A stretch of DNA of 64,000 nt from Perilla frutescens (lineage: Eukaryota; Streptophyta; Magnoliopsida; Lamiales; Lamiaceae), in the NCBI GenBank assembly GCA_026008535.1, contig BRKX01000006.1, forward strand, positions 30,244,664 to 30,308,663. The letters run 5' to 3'. Position numbers and translations under genes: made by a program. Numbering within the stretch: position 1 is the stretch's first letter; each line of letters opens with the position of its first letter. Below are positions 32,340-48,200 of the stretch, piece after piece. Under the pieces are notes generated by a model that had not been told where the DNA came from, did not search any database, and saw only the letters and a list, made by a program, of their open reading frames with translations.

Positions 32340-35300
32340 CAATTGCAACATTACTACTACTATAGTCCCAAATTGGATCTAACATGACTAATTGGACTTC
32401 CAATTGCAACATTACTACTACTATAGTCACAAATTGGATCTAACATCACTAATTGGAATTCCAACTCCAAAATTGGATTTAACATCACTTATTGGAATTC
32501 CAATTGCAACATTACTACGAATATAGTCACAAATTGGATCGAACATGACTAATTGGACTTCCAATTGCAACATTACTACTACTATAGTCACAAATTGGAT
32601 CTAACATCACTAATTAGAATTCCAATTCCAAAATTGGATCTAACATCACTAATTGGAATTCCAATTGCAATATTACTACTAATATAGTCACAAATTGGAT
32701 CTAACATGACTAATTGGAATTCCAATAGCATACTTAATACTAGTATAGGCACAAATTTGATCTAACATCACTAATTGGAATTTCAATTTCAAAATTGGAT
32801 CTAACATGACTAATTGGACTTCCAATTGCAACATTACTACTACTATAGTCACAAATTGGATATAACATCACTAATTGGAATTCCAATTCCAAAATTGGAT
32901 CTAATATCACTAATTGGAATTCTAATTCCAAAATTGGATCTAACATGACTAATTGGACTTCCAATTGCAACAATTACTACTATTATAGTCACAAATTGGA
33001 TCTAACATCACTAATTGGAATTCCAATTCCAAAATTGGATCTGAAATCATTAATTGGAATTCCAATTCCAAAATTGGATCTAACATGACTAATTGTAATT
33101 CCAATTGCAACATTACTACGAATATAGTCACAAAATGGATCTAACATGACTAATTGGAATTCCAATAGCATACTTAATACTAGTATAGGCACAAAATTTG
33201 ATCTAACATCACTAATTGGAATTTCAATTCCAAAATTGGATCTAACATGACTAATTGGACTTCCAATTGCAACATTTATACTACTATAGTCACAAATTGG
33301 ATCTAACATCACTAATTGGAATTCCAATTCCAAAATTGGATCTAACATCACTAATTGGAATTCCAATTCCAAAATTGGATCTAACATGACTAATTGTAAT
33401 TCCAATTGCAACATTACTACGAATATAGTCACAAATTAGATCTAACATGACTAATTGGAATTCTAATTGCATACTTACTACTAGTATAGTCACAAATTTG
33501 ATCTAACATCCGTAATTGGAATTCGAATTCCAAAATTGGATCTAACATCACTAATTGGAATTCCAATTGCAACATTACTACGAATATAGTCACAAATTGG
33601 ATCTAACATGACTAATTGGACTTCCAATTGCAACATTACTACTATTATAGTCAATAATTGGATCTAACATCACTAATTGGAATTTCAATTCCAAAATTGG
33701 ATCTAACATCACTAATTGGAATTCTAATTGCAACATTACTACTACTATAGTTACAAATTGGATCTAACATGACTAATTGGAATTCCAATAGCATACTTAA
33801 TACTAGTATAGGCACAAAATTTGATCTAACATCACTAATTGGAATTTCAATTCCAAAATTGGATCTAACATGACTAATTGGACTTCCAATTGCAACATTT
33901 ATATTACTATAGTCACAAATTGGATCTAACATCACTAATTGGAATTCCAATTCCAAAATTGGATCTAACATCACTAATTGGAATTCCAATTGCAACATTA
34001 CTACGAATATAGTCACAAATTGGATCTAACATGACTAATTGGACATCCAATTGCAACATTACTACTACTATAGTCACAAATTGGATCTAACATCACTAAT
34101 TAGAATTCCAATTCCAAAATTGGATCTAACATCACTAATTGGAATTCCAATTGCAATATTACTACTAATATAGTCACAAATTGGATCTAACATGACTAAT
34201 TGGAATTCCAATAGCATACTTAATACTAGTATAGGCACAAATTTGATCTAACATCACTAATTGGAATTTCAATTTCAAAATTGGATCTAACATGACTAAT
34301 TGGACTTCCAATTGCAACATTTATACTACTATAGTCACAAATTGGATCTAACATCACTAATTGGAATTCCAATTCCAAAATTGGATCTAATATCACTAAT
34401 TGGAATTCCAATTCCAAAATTGGATCTAACATGACTAATTATAATTCCAATTGCAACATTACTACGAATATAGTCACAAATTGGATCTAACATGACTAAA
34501 TTGGAATTCCAATTGCATACTTACTACTAGTATAGTCACAAATTGGATCTAACATCACTAATTGGAATTCCAATTCCAAAATTGGATCTAACATGACTAA
34601 TTGTAATTCCAATTGCAACATTACTACGAATATAGTCACAAATTGGATCTAACATGACTAATTAGAATTCCAATTGCATACTTACTACTAGTATAGTCAC
34701 AAATTGGATCTAACATTACTAATTGGAATTCCAATTCCAAAATTGGATCTAACATGACTAATTGTAATTCAAAATTGCAACATTACTACGCATATAGTCA
34801 CAAATTGGATCTAACATGACTAATTGGAATTCCAATTGCATACTTACTACTAGTATAGTCACAAATTTGATCTAACATCCGTAATTGGAATTCCAATTCC
34901 AAAATTGGATCTAACATCACTAATTGGAATTCGGATTGCAACATTACTACGAATATAGTCACAAATTGGATCTAACTTGACTAATTGGAATTCTAATAGC
35001 ATACTTAATACTAGTATAGGCACAAAATTTGATCTAACATCACTAATTGGAATTTCAATTCCAAAATTGGATCTAACATGACTAATTGGACTTCCAATTG
35101 CAACATTTATACTACTATAGTCACAAATTGGATCTAACATCACTAATTGGAATTCCAATTCCAAAATTGGATCTAACATCACTAATTGGAATTCCAATTC
35201 CAAAATTGGATCTAGCATGACTAATTGTAATTCCAATTGCAACATTACTACGAATATAGTCACAAATTGGATCTAACATGACTAATTGGAATTCCAATTG

Positions 35301-38300
35301 CATACTTACTACTAGTATAGTCACAAATTTGATCTAACATCCGTAATTGGAATTCCAATTGCAAAATTGGATCTAACATCACTAATTGGAATTCGAATTG
35401 CAACATTACTACGAATATAGTCACAAATTGGATCTAACATGACTAATTGGACTTCCAATTGCAACATTACTACTATTATAGTCAATAATTGGATCTAACA
35501 TCACTAATTGGAATTTCAATTCCAAAATTGGATCTAACATCACTAATTGGAATTCTAATTGCAACATTACTACTAATATAGTCACAAATTGGATCTAACA
35601 TTACTAATTGGAATTCCAATAGCATACTTAATACTAATATAGGCACAAAATTTGATCTAACATCACTAATTGGAATTTCAATTCCAAAATTGGATCTAAC
35701 ATGACTAATTGGACTTCCAATTGCAACATTTATACTACTATAGTCACAAATTGGATCTAACATCACTAATTGGAATTCCAATTCCAAAATTGGATCTAAC
35801 ATCACTAATTGGAATTCCAATTCCAAAATTGGATCTAACATGACTAAATGGAATTCTAATTGCAACATTACTACGAATATAGTCCCAAATTGGATCTAAC
35901 ATGACTAATTGGACTTCCAATTGCAACATTACTACTACTATAGTCACAAATTGGATCTAACATCACTAATTGGAATTCCAACTCCAAAATTGGATTTAAC
36001 ATCACTTATTGGAATTCCAATTGCAACATTACTACGAATATAGTCACAAATTGGATCGAACATGACTAATTGGACTTCCAATTGCAACATTACTACTACT
36101 ATAGTCACAAATTGGATCTAACATCACTAATTAGAATTCCAATTCCAAAATTGGATCTAACATCACTAATTGGAATTCCAATTGCAATATTACTACTAAT
36201 ATAGTCACAAATTGGATCTAACATGACTAATTGGAATTCCAATAGCATACTTAATACTAGTATAGGCACAAATTTGATCTAACATCACTAATTGGAATTT
36301 CAATTTCAAAATTGGATCTAACATGACTAATTGGACTTCCAATTGCAACATTACTACTACTATAGTCACAAATTGGATATAACATCACTAATTGGAATTC
36401 CAATTCCAAAATTGGATCTAATATCACTAATTGGAATTCTAATTCCAAAATTGGATCTAACATGACTAATTGGACTTCCAATTGCAACAATTACTACTAT
36501 TATAGTCACAAATTGGATCTAACATCACTAATTGGAATTCCAATTCCAAAATTGGATCTGAAATCATTAATTGGAATTCCAATTCCAAAATTGGATCTAA
36601 CATGACTAATTGTAATTCCAATTGCAACATTACTACGAATATAGTCACAAAATGGATCTAACATGACTAATTGGAATTCCAATAGCATACTTAATACTAG
36701 TATAGGCACAAAATTTGATCTAACATCACTAATTGGAATTTCAATTCCAAAATTGGATCTAACATGACTAATTGGACTTCCAATTGCAACATTTATACTA
36801 CTATAGTCACAAATTGGATCTAACATCACTAATTGGAATTCCAATTCCAAAATTGGATCTAACATCACTAATTGGAATTCCAATTCCAAAATTGGATCTA
36901 ACATGACTAATTGTAATTCCAATTGCAACATTACTACGAATATAGTCACAAATTAGATCTAACATGACTAATTGGAATTCTAATTGCATACTTACTACTA
37001 GTATAGTCACAAATTTGATCTAACATCCGTAATTGGAATTCGAATTCCAAAATTGGATCTAACATCACTAATTGGAATTCCAATTGCAACATTACTACGA
37101 ATATAGTCACAAATTGGATCTAACATGACTAATTGGACTTCCAATTGCAACATTACTACTATTATAGTCAATAATTGGATCTAACATCACTAATTGGAAT
37201 TTCAATTCCAAAATTGGATCTAACATCACTAATTGGAATTCTAATTGCAACATTACTACTACTATAGTTACAAATTGGATCTAACATGACTAATTGGAAT
37301 TCCAATAGCATACTTAATACTAGTATAGGCACAAAATTTGATCTAACATCACTAATTGGAATTTCAATTCCAAAATTGGATCTAACATGACTAATTGGAC
37401 TTCCAATTGCAACATTTATATTACTATAGTCACAAATTGGATCTAACATCACTAATTGGAATTCCAATTCCAAAATTGGATCTAACATCACTAATTGGAA
37501 TTCCAATTGCAACATTACTACGAATATAGTCACAAATTGGATCTAACATGACTAATTGGACATCCAATTGCAACATTACTACTACTATAGTCACAAATTG
37601 GATCTAACATCACTAATTAGAATTCCAATTCCAAAATTGGATCTAACATCACTAATTGGAATTCCAATTGCAATATTACTACTAATATAGTCACAAATTG
37701 GATCTAACATGACTAATTGGAATTCCAATAGCATACTTAATACTAGTATAGGCACAAATTTGATCTAACATCACTAATTGGAATTTCAATTTCAAAATTG
37801 GATCTAACATGACTAATTGGACTTCCAATTGCAACATTTATACTACTATAGTCACATATTGGATCTAACATCACTAATTGGAATTCCAATTCCAAAATTG
37901 GATCTAATATCACTAATTGGAATTCCAATTCCAAAATTGGATCTAACATGACTAATTATAATTCCAATTGCAACATTACTACGAATATAGTCACAAATTG
38001 GATCTAACATGACTAAATTGGAATTCCAATTGCATACTTACTACTAGTATAGTCACAAATTGGATCTAACATCACTAATTGGAATTCCAATTCCAAAATT
38101 GGATCTAACATGACTAATTGTAATTCCAATTGCAACATTACTACGAATATAGTCACAAATTGGATCTAACATGACTAATTAGAATTCCAATTGCATACTT
38201 ACTACTAGTATAGTCACAAATTGGATCTAACATTACTAATTGGAATTCCAATTCCAAAATTGGATCTAACATGACTAATTGTAATTCAAAATTGCAACAT

Positions 38301-40430
38301 TACTACGCATATAGTCACAAATTGGATCTAACATGACTAATTGGAATTCCAATTGCATACTTACTACTAGTATAGTCACAAATTTGATCTAACATCCGTA
38401 ATTGGAATTCCAATTCAGAAATTGGATCTAACATCACTAATTGGAATTCGGATTGCAACATTACTACGAATATAGTCACAAATTGGATCTAACTTGACTA
38501 ATTGGAATTCTAATAGCATACTTAATACTAGTATAGGCACAAAATTTGATCTAACATCACTAATTGGAATTTCAATTCCAAAATTGGATCTAACATGACT
38601 AATTGGACTTCCAATTGCAACATTTATACTACTATAGTCACAAATTGGATCTAACATCACTAATTGGAATTCCAATTCCAAAATTGGATCTAACATCACT
38701 AATTGGAATTCCAATTCCAAAATTGGATCTAGCATGACTAATTGTAATTCCAATTGCAACATTACTACGAATATAGTCACAAATTGGATCTAACATGACT
38801 AATTGGAATTCCAATTGCATACTTACTACTAGTATAGTCACAAATTTGATCTAACATCCGTAATTGGAATTCCAATTGCAAAATTGGATCTAACATCACT
38901 AATTGGAATTCGAATTGCAACATTACTACGAATATAGTCACAAATTGGATCTAACATGACTAATTGGACTTCCAATTGCAACATTACTACTATTATAGTC
39001 AATAATTGGATCTAACATCACTAATTGGAATTTCAATTCCAAAATTGGATCTAACATCACTAATTGGAATTCTAATTGCAACATTACTACTAATATAGTC
39101 ACAAATTGGATCTAACATTACTAATTGGAATTCCAATAGCATACTTAATACTAATATAGGCACAAAATTTGATCTAACATCACTAATTGGAATTTCAATT
39201 CCAAAATTGGATCTAACATGACTAATTGGACTTCCAATTGCAACATTTATACTACTATAGTCACAAATTGGATCTAACATCACTAATTGGAATTCCAATT
39301 CCAAAATTGGATCTAACATCACTAATTGGAATTCCAATTCCAAAATTGGATCTAACATGACTAAATGGAATTCCAATTGCAACATTACTACGAATATAGT
39401 CCCAAATTGGATCTAACATGACTAATTGGACTTCCAATTGCAACATTACTACTACTATAGTCACAAATTGGATCTAACATCACTAATTGGAATTCCAACT
39501 CCAAAATTGGATTTAACATCACTTATTGGAATTCCAATTGCAACATTACTACGAATATAGTCACAAATTGGATCGAACATGACTAATTGGACTTCCAATT
39601 GCAACATTACTACTACTATAGTCACAAATTGGATCTAACATCACTAATTAAAATTCCAATTCCAAAATTGGATCTAACATCACTAATTGGAATTCCAATT
39701 GCAATATTACTACTAATATAGTCACAAATTGGATCTAACATGACTAATTGGAATTCCAATAGCATACTTAATACTAGTATAGGCACAAATTTGATCTAAC
39801 ATCACTAATTGGAATTTCAATTTCAAAATTGGATCTAACATGACTAATTGGACTTCCAATTGCAACATTACTACTACTATAGTCACAAATTGGATATAAC
39901 ATCACTAATTGGAATTCCAATTCCAAAATTGGATCTAATATCACTAATTGGAATTCTAATTCCAAAATTGGATCTAACATGACTAATTGGACTTCCAATT
40001 GCAACAATTACTACTATTATAGTCACAAATTGGATCTAACATCACTAATTGGAATTCCAATTCCAAAATTGGATCTGAAATCATTAATTGGAATTCCAAT
40101 TCCAAAATTGGATCTAACATGACTAATTGTAATTCCAATTGCAACATTACTACGAATATAGTCACAAAATGGATCTAACATGACTAATTGGAATTCCAAT
40201 AGCATACTTAATACTAGTATAGGCACAAAATTTGATCTAACATCACTAATTGGAATTTCAATTCCAAAATTGGATCTAACATGACTAATTGGACTTCCAA
40301 TTGCAACATTTATACTACTATAGTCACAAATTGGATCTAACATCACTAATTGGAATTCCAATTCCAAAATTGGATCTAACATCACTAATTGGAATTCCAA
40401 TTCCAAAATTGGATCTAGCATGACTAATTG
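32340..40430. repeat. Higher-order repeat, period 3,517 bp, about 2.3 copies
   Basis: Rare variants recur at exactly 3,517-bp steps: GGATCGAAC at 32536, 36053 and 39570; GATCTGAAATCATTAATT near 33040, 36557 and 40074. Copies are almost identical over the stretch. A further partial copy (about 43.37-45.1 kb) is offset by 3,997 bp. A part of the unit is also related to about 30.39-31.2 kb at an offset of about 4,101 bp. Boundaries are approximate. Confidence 0.85.
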
Positions 40431-43400
40431 TAAATCTAATTGCAACATTACTACGAATATAGTCACAAATTGGATCTAACATGACTAATTGGAATTCCAA
40501 TTGCATACTTACTACTAGTATAGTCACAATTTTGATCTAACATCCGTAATTGGAATTCCAATTCCAAAATTGGATCTAACATCACTAATTGGAATTCGAA
40601 TTGCAACATTACTACGAATATAGTCACAAATTGGATCTAACATGACTAATTGGACTTCCAATTGCAACATTACTACTATTATAGTCAATAATTGGATCTA
40701 ACATCACTAATTGGAATTTCAATTCCAAAATTGGATCTAACATCACTAATTGGAATTCTAATTGCAACATTACTACTAATATAGTCACAAATTGGATCTA
40801 ACATTACTAATTGGAATTCCAATAGCATACTTAATACTAATATAGGCACAAAATTTGATCTAACATCACTAATTGGAATTTCAATTCCAAAATTGGATCT
40901 AACATGACTAATTGGACTTCCAATTGCAACATTTATACTACTATAGTCACAAATTGGATCTAACATCACTAATTGGAATTCCAATTCCAAAATTGGATAT
41001 AACATCACTAATTGGAATTCCAATTCCAAAATTGGATCTAACATGACTAATTGTAATTCCAATTGCAACATTACTACGAATATAGTCACAAATTGGATCT
41101 AACATGACTAATTGGAATTCTAATTGCATACTTACTACTAGTATAGTCACAAATTTGATCTAACATCCGTAATTGGAATTCGAATTCCAAAATTGGATCT
41201 AACATCACTAATTGGAATTCCAATTGCAACATTACTACGAATATAGTCACAAATTGGATCTAACATCACTAATTGGACTTCCAATTGCAACATTTATACT
41301 ACTATAGTCACAAATTGGATCTAACATCACTAATTGGAATTCCAATTCCAAAATTGGATATAACATCACTAATTGGAATTCCAATTCCAAAATTGGATCT
41401 AACATGACTAATTGTAATTCCAATTGCAACATTACTACGAATATAGTCACAAATTGGATCTAACATGACTAATTGGAATTCTAATTGCATACTTACTAGT
41501 AGTATAGTCACAAATTTGATCTAACATCCGTAATTGGAATTCGAATTCCAAAATTGGATCTAACATCACTAATTGGAATTCCAATTGCAACATTACTACG
41601 AATATAGTCACAAATTGGATCTAACATGACTAATTGGACTTCCAATTGCAACATTACTACTACTATAGTCACAAATTGGATCTAACATCACTAATTAGAA
41701 TTCCAATTCCAAAATTGGATCTAACATCACTAATTGGAATTCCAATTGCAATATTACTACTAATATAGTCACAAATTGGATCTAACATGACTAATTGGAA
41801 TTCTAATAGCATACTTAATACTAGTATAGGCACAAATTTGATCTAACATCACTAATTGGAATTTCAATTTCAAAATTGGATCTAACATGACTAATTGGAC
41901 TTCCAATTGCAACATTACTACTACTATAGTCACAAATTGGATATAACATCACTAATTGGAATTTCAATTCCAAAATTGGATTTAATATCACTAATTGGAA
42001 TTCTAATTCCAAAATTGGATCTAACATGACTAATTGTAATTCCAATTGCAACATTACTACGAATATAGTCACAAATTGGATCTAACATGACTAATTGGAA
42101 TTCCAATTGCATACTTACTACTAGTATAGTCACAAATTTGATCTAACATCCGTAATTGGAATTCCAATTCCAAAATTGGATCTAACATCACTAATTGGAA
42201 TTCGAATTGCAACATTACTACGAATATAGTCACAAATTGGATCTAACATGACTAATTGGACTTCCAATTGCAACATTACTACTATTATAGTCAATAATTG
42301 GATCTAACAACACTAATTGGAATTCCAATTCCAAAATTGGATCTAACATCACTAATTGGAATTCGAATTGCAACATTACTACGAATATAGTCACAAATTG
42401 GATCTAACATGACTAATTGGACTTCCAATTGCAACATTACTACTATTATAGTCAATAATTGGATCTAACATCACTAATTGGAATTCTAATTGCAACATTA
42501 CTACTAATATAGTCACAAATTGGATCTAACATTACTAATTGGAATTCCAATAGCATACTTAATACTAATATAGGCACAAAATTTGATCTAACATCACTAA
42601 TTGGAATTTCAATTCCAAAATTGGATCTAACATGACTAATTGGACTTCCAATTGCAACATTTATACTACTATAGTCACAAATTGGATCTAACATCATTAA
42701 TTGGAATTCCAATTCCAAAATTGGATATAACATCACTAATTGGAATTCCAATTCCAAAATTGGATCTAACATGACTAATTGTAATTCCAATTGCAACATT
42801 ACTACGAATATAGTCACAAATTGGATTTAACATGACTAATTGGAATTCCAATTGCATACTTACTACTAGTATAGTCACAAATTTGATCTAACATCCGTAA
42901 TTGGAATTCCAATTCCAAAATTGGATCTAACATCACTAATTGGAATTCGAATTGCAACATTACTACGAATATAGTCACAAATTGGATCTAACATGACTAA
43001 TTGGACTTCCAATTGCAACATTACTACTATATAGTCAATAATTGGATCTAACATCACTAATTGGAATTTCAATTCCAAAATTGGATCTAACATCACTAAT
43101 TGGAATTCTAATTGCAACATTACTACTAATATAGTCACAAATTGGATCTAAAATGACTAATTAGAATTCCAATAGCATACTTAATACTAGTATAGGCACA
43201 AAATTTGATCTAACATCACTAATTGGAATTTCAATTCCAAAATTGGATCTAACATGACTAATTGGACTTCCAATTGCAACATTTATACTATTATAGTCAC
43301 AAATTGGATCTAACATCACTAATTGGAATTCCAATTCCAAAATTGGATCTAACATCACTAAATGGAATTCCAATTGCAACATTACTACTACTATAGTCCC

Positions 43401-45249
43401 AAATTGGATCTAACATGACTAATTGGACTTCCAATTGCAACATTACTACTACTATAGTCACAAATTGGATCTAACATCACTAATTGGAATTCCAACTCCA
43501 AAATTGGATTTAACATCACTTATTGGAATTCCAATTGCAACATTACTACGAATATAGTCACAAATTGGATCTAACATGACTAATTGGACTTCCAATTGCA
43601 ACATTACTACTACTATAGTCACAAATTGGATCTAACATCACTAATTAGAATTCTAATTCCAAAATTGGATCTAACATCACTAATTGGAATTCCAATTGCA
43701 ATATTACTACTAATATAGTCACAAATTGGATCTAACATGACTAATTGGAATTCCAATAGCATACTTAATACTAGTATAGGCACAAATTTGATCTAACATC
43801 ACTAATTGGAATTTCAATTTCAAAATTGGATCTAACATGACTAATTGGACTTCCAATTGCAACATTACTACTACTATAGTCACAAATTGGATATAACATC
43901 ACTAATTGGAATTCCAATTCCAAAATTGGATCTAATATCACTAATTGGAATTCTAATTCCAAAATTGGATCTAACATGACTAATTGGACTTCCAATTGCA
44001 ACAATTACTACTATTATAGTCACAAATTGGATCTAACATCACTAATTGGAATTCCAATTCCAAAATTGGATCTGAAATCATTAATTCGAATTCCAATTCC
44101 AAAATTGGATCTAACATGACTAATTGTAATTCCAATTGCAACATTACTACGAATATAGTCACAAAATGGATCTAACATGACTAATTGGAATTCCAATAGC
44201 ATACTTAATACTAGTATAGGCACAAAATTTGATCTAACATCACTAATTGGAATTTCAATTCCAAAATTGGATCTAACATGACTAATTGGACTTCCAATTG
44301 CAACATTTATACTACTATAGTCACAAATTGGATCTAACATCACTAATTGGAATTCCAATTCCAAAATTGGATCTAACATCACTAATTGGAATTCCAATTC
44401 CAAAATTGGATCTAACATGACTAATTGTAATTCCAATTGCAACATTACTACGAATATAGTCACAAATTGGATCTAACATGACTAATTGGAATTCTAATTG
44501 CATACTTACTACTAGTATAGTCACAAATTTGATCTAACATCCGTAATTGGAATTCGAATTCCAAAATTGGATCTAACATCACTAATTGGAATTCCAATTG
44601 CAACATTACTACGAATATAGTCACAAATTGGATCTAACATGACTAATTGGACTTCCAATTGCAACATTACTACTATTATAGTCAATAATTGGATCTAACA
44701 TCACTAATTGGAATTTCAATTCCAAAATTGGATCTAACATCACTAATTGGAATTCTAATTGCAACATTACTACTACTATAGTCACAAATTGGATCTAACA
44801 TGACTAATTGGAATTCCAATAGCATACTTAATACTAGTATAGGCACAAAATTTGATCTAACATCACTAATTGGAATTTCAATTCCAAAATTGGATCTAAC
44901 ATGACTAATTGGACTTCCAATTGCAACATTTATATTACTATAGTCACAAATTGGATCTAACATCACTAATTGGAATTCCAATTCCAAAATTGGATCTAAC
45001 ATCACTAATTGGAATTCCAATTGCAACATTACTACGAATATAGTCACAAATTGGATCTAACATGACTAATTGAACTTCCAATTGCAATATTACTACTACT
45101 ATAGTCACAAATTGGATCTAACATCACTAATTAGAATTCCAATTCCAAAATTGGATCTAACATCACTAATTGGAATTCCAATTGCAATATTACTACTAAT
45201 ATAGTCACAAATTGGATCTAACATGACTAATTGGAATTCCAATAGCATA

Positions 45250-48200
45250 CTTAATACTAGTATAGGCACAAATTTGATCTAACATCACTAATTTGAATTT
45301 CAATTTCAAAATTGGATCTAACATGACTAATTGGACTTCCAATTGCAACATTACTACTACTATAGTCACAAATTGGATATAACATCACTAATTGGAATTC
45401 CAATTCCAAAATTGGATTTAATATCACTAATTGGAATTCTAATTCCAAAATTGGATCTAACATGACTAATTGTAATTCCAATTGCAACATTACTACGAAT
45501 ATAGTCACAAATTGGATCTAACATGACTAATTGGAATTCCAATTGCATACTTACTACTAGTATAGTCACAAATTTGATCTAACATCCGTAATTGGAATTC
45601 CAATTCCAAAATTGGATCTAACATCACTAATTGGAATTCGAATTGCAACATTACTACGAATATAGTCACAAATTGGATCTAACATGACTAATTGGACTTC
45701 CAATTGCAACATTACTACTATTATAGTCAATAATTGGATCTAACAACACTAATTGGAATTTCAATTCCAAAATTGGATCTAACATCACAAATTGGAATTC
45801 TAATTGCAACATTACTACTAATATAGTCACAAATTGGATCTAACATGACTAATTGGAATTCCAATAGTATACTTAATACTAGTATAGGCACAAAATTTGA
45901 TCTAACATCACTAATTTGAATTTCAATTCCAAAATTGGATCTAACATGACTAATTGGACTTCCAATTGCAACATTTATACTACTATAGTCACCAATTGGA
46001 TCTAACATCACTAATTGGAATTCCAATTCCAAAATTGGATTTAACATCACTAATTGGAATTCCAATTGCAACATTACTACGAATATAGTCACAAATTGGA
46101 TCTAACATAACTAATTGGACTTCCAATTTCAACATTACTACTACTATAGTCACAAATTGGATCTAACATCACTAATTAGAACTACTATAGTCACAAATTG
46201 GATCTAACATCACTAATTGGAATTCTAATTCCAAAATTGGATCTAACATCACTAATTGGAATTCCAATTCCAAAATTGGATCTAACATGACTAATTGTAA
46301 TTCCAATTGCTACATTACTACGAATATAGTCACAAATTGGATCTAACATGACTAATTGGAATTCCAATTGCATACTTACTACTAGTATAGTCACAAATTT
46401 GATCAAACATCCCTAATTGGAATTCCAATTCCAAAATTGGATCTAACATCAGTAATTGGAATTCCAATTGCAACATTACTACGAATATAGTCACAAATTG
46501 GATCTAACATGACTAATTGGACTACCAATTGCAACATTACTACAACTATAGTCACAAATTGGATCTAACATCACTAATTGGAATTCCAATTCCAAAATTG
46601 GATCTAACATCACTAATTGGAATTTCAATTCCAACATTACTACTAATATAGTCACAAATTGGATCTAACATGACTAATTGGATTCCAATAGCATACTTAA
46701 TACTAGTATAGGCACAAATTTGATCTAACATCACTAATTGGAATTTCAATTCCAAAATTGGATCTAACATGACTAATTGGACTTCCAATTGCAACATAAC
46801 TACTATTATACTCACAAATTGGATCTAACATTACTAATTGGAATTCCAATTCCAAAATTGGATCTAACATCACTAATTGGAATTCCAATCACAAAATTGG
46901 ATCTAACATGACTAATTGTAATTCCAATTGCAACATTACTACGAATATAGTCACAAATTGGATCTAACATGACTAATTGGAATTCCAATTGCATACTTAC
47001 TACTAGTATAGTCACAAATTTGATCTAACATCCGTAATTGGAATTCCAATTCCAAAATTGGATCTAACATCACTAATTGGAATTCCAATTGCAACATTAC
47101 TACGAATATAGTCACAAATTGGATCTAACATGACTAATTGGACTTCCAATTGCAACATTACTACTATTATAGTCAATAATTGGATCTAACATCACTAATT
47201 GGAATTTCAATTCCAAAATTGGATCTAACATCACTAATTGGAATTCTAATTGCAACATTACTACTAATATAGTCACAAATTGGATCTAACATGACTAATT
47301 GGAATTCCAATAGCATACTTAATACTAGTATAGGCACAAAATTTGATCTAACATCACTAATTGGAATTTCAATTCCAAAATTGGATCTAACATGACTAAT
47401 TGGACTTCCAATTGCAACATTTATACTACTATAGTCACAAATTGGATCTAACATCACTAATTGGAATTCCAATTCCAAAATTGGATCTAACATGACTAAT
47501 TGTAATTACAATTGCAACATTACTACGAATATAGTCACAAATTGGATCTAACATGACTAATTGGAATTCCAATTGCATACTTACTACTAGTATAGTCACA
47601 AATTTGATCTAACATCCGTAATTGGAATTCCAATTCCAAAATTGGATCTAACATCACTAATTGGAATTCGAATTGCAACATTACTACGAATATAGTCACA
47701 AATTGGATCTAACATGACTAATTGGACTTCCAATTGCAACATTACTACTATTATAGTCAATAATTGGATCTAACATCACTAATTGGAATTCCAATTCCAA
47801 AATTGGATCTAACATCACTAATTGGAATTCCAATTGCAACATTACTACTACTATAGTCCCAAATTGGATCTAACATGACTATTTGGACTTCCAATTGCAA
47901 CATTACTACTACTATAGTCACAAATTGGATCTAACATCACTAATTGGAATTCCAATTCCAAAATTGGATTTAACATCACTAATTGGAATTCCAATTGCAA
48001 CATTAGTACGAATATAGTCACAAATTGGATCTAACATGACTAATTGGACTTCCAATTGCAACATTACTACTACTATAGTCACAAATTGGATCTAACATCA
48101 CTAATTAGAATTCCAATTCCAAAATTGGATCTAACATCACTAATTAGAATTCCAATTGCAATATTACTACGAATATAGTCACAAATTGGATCTAACATGA

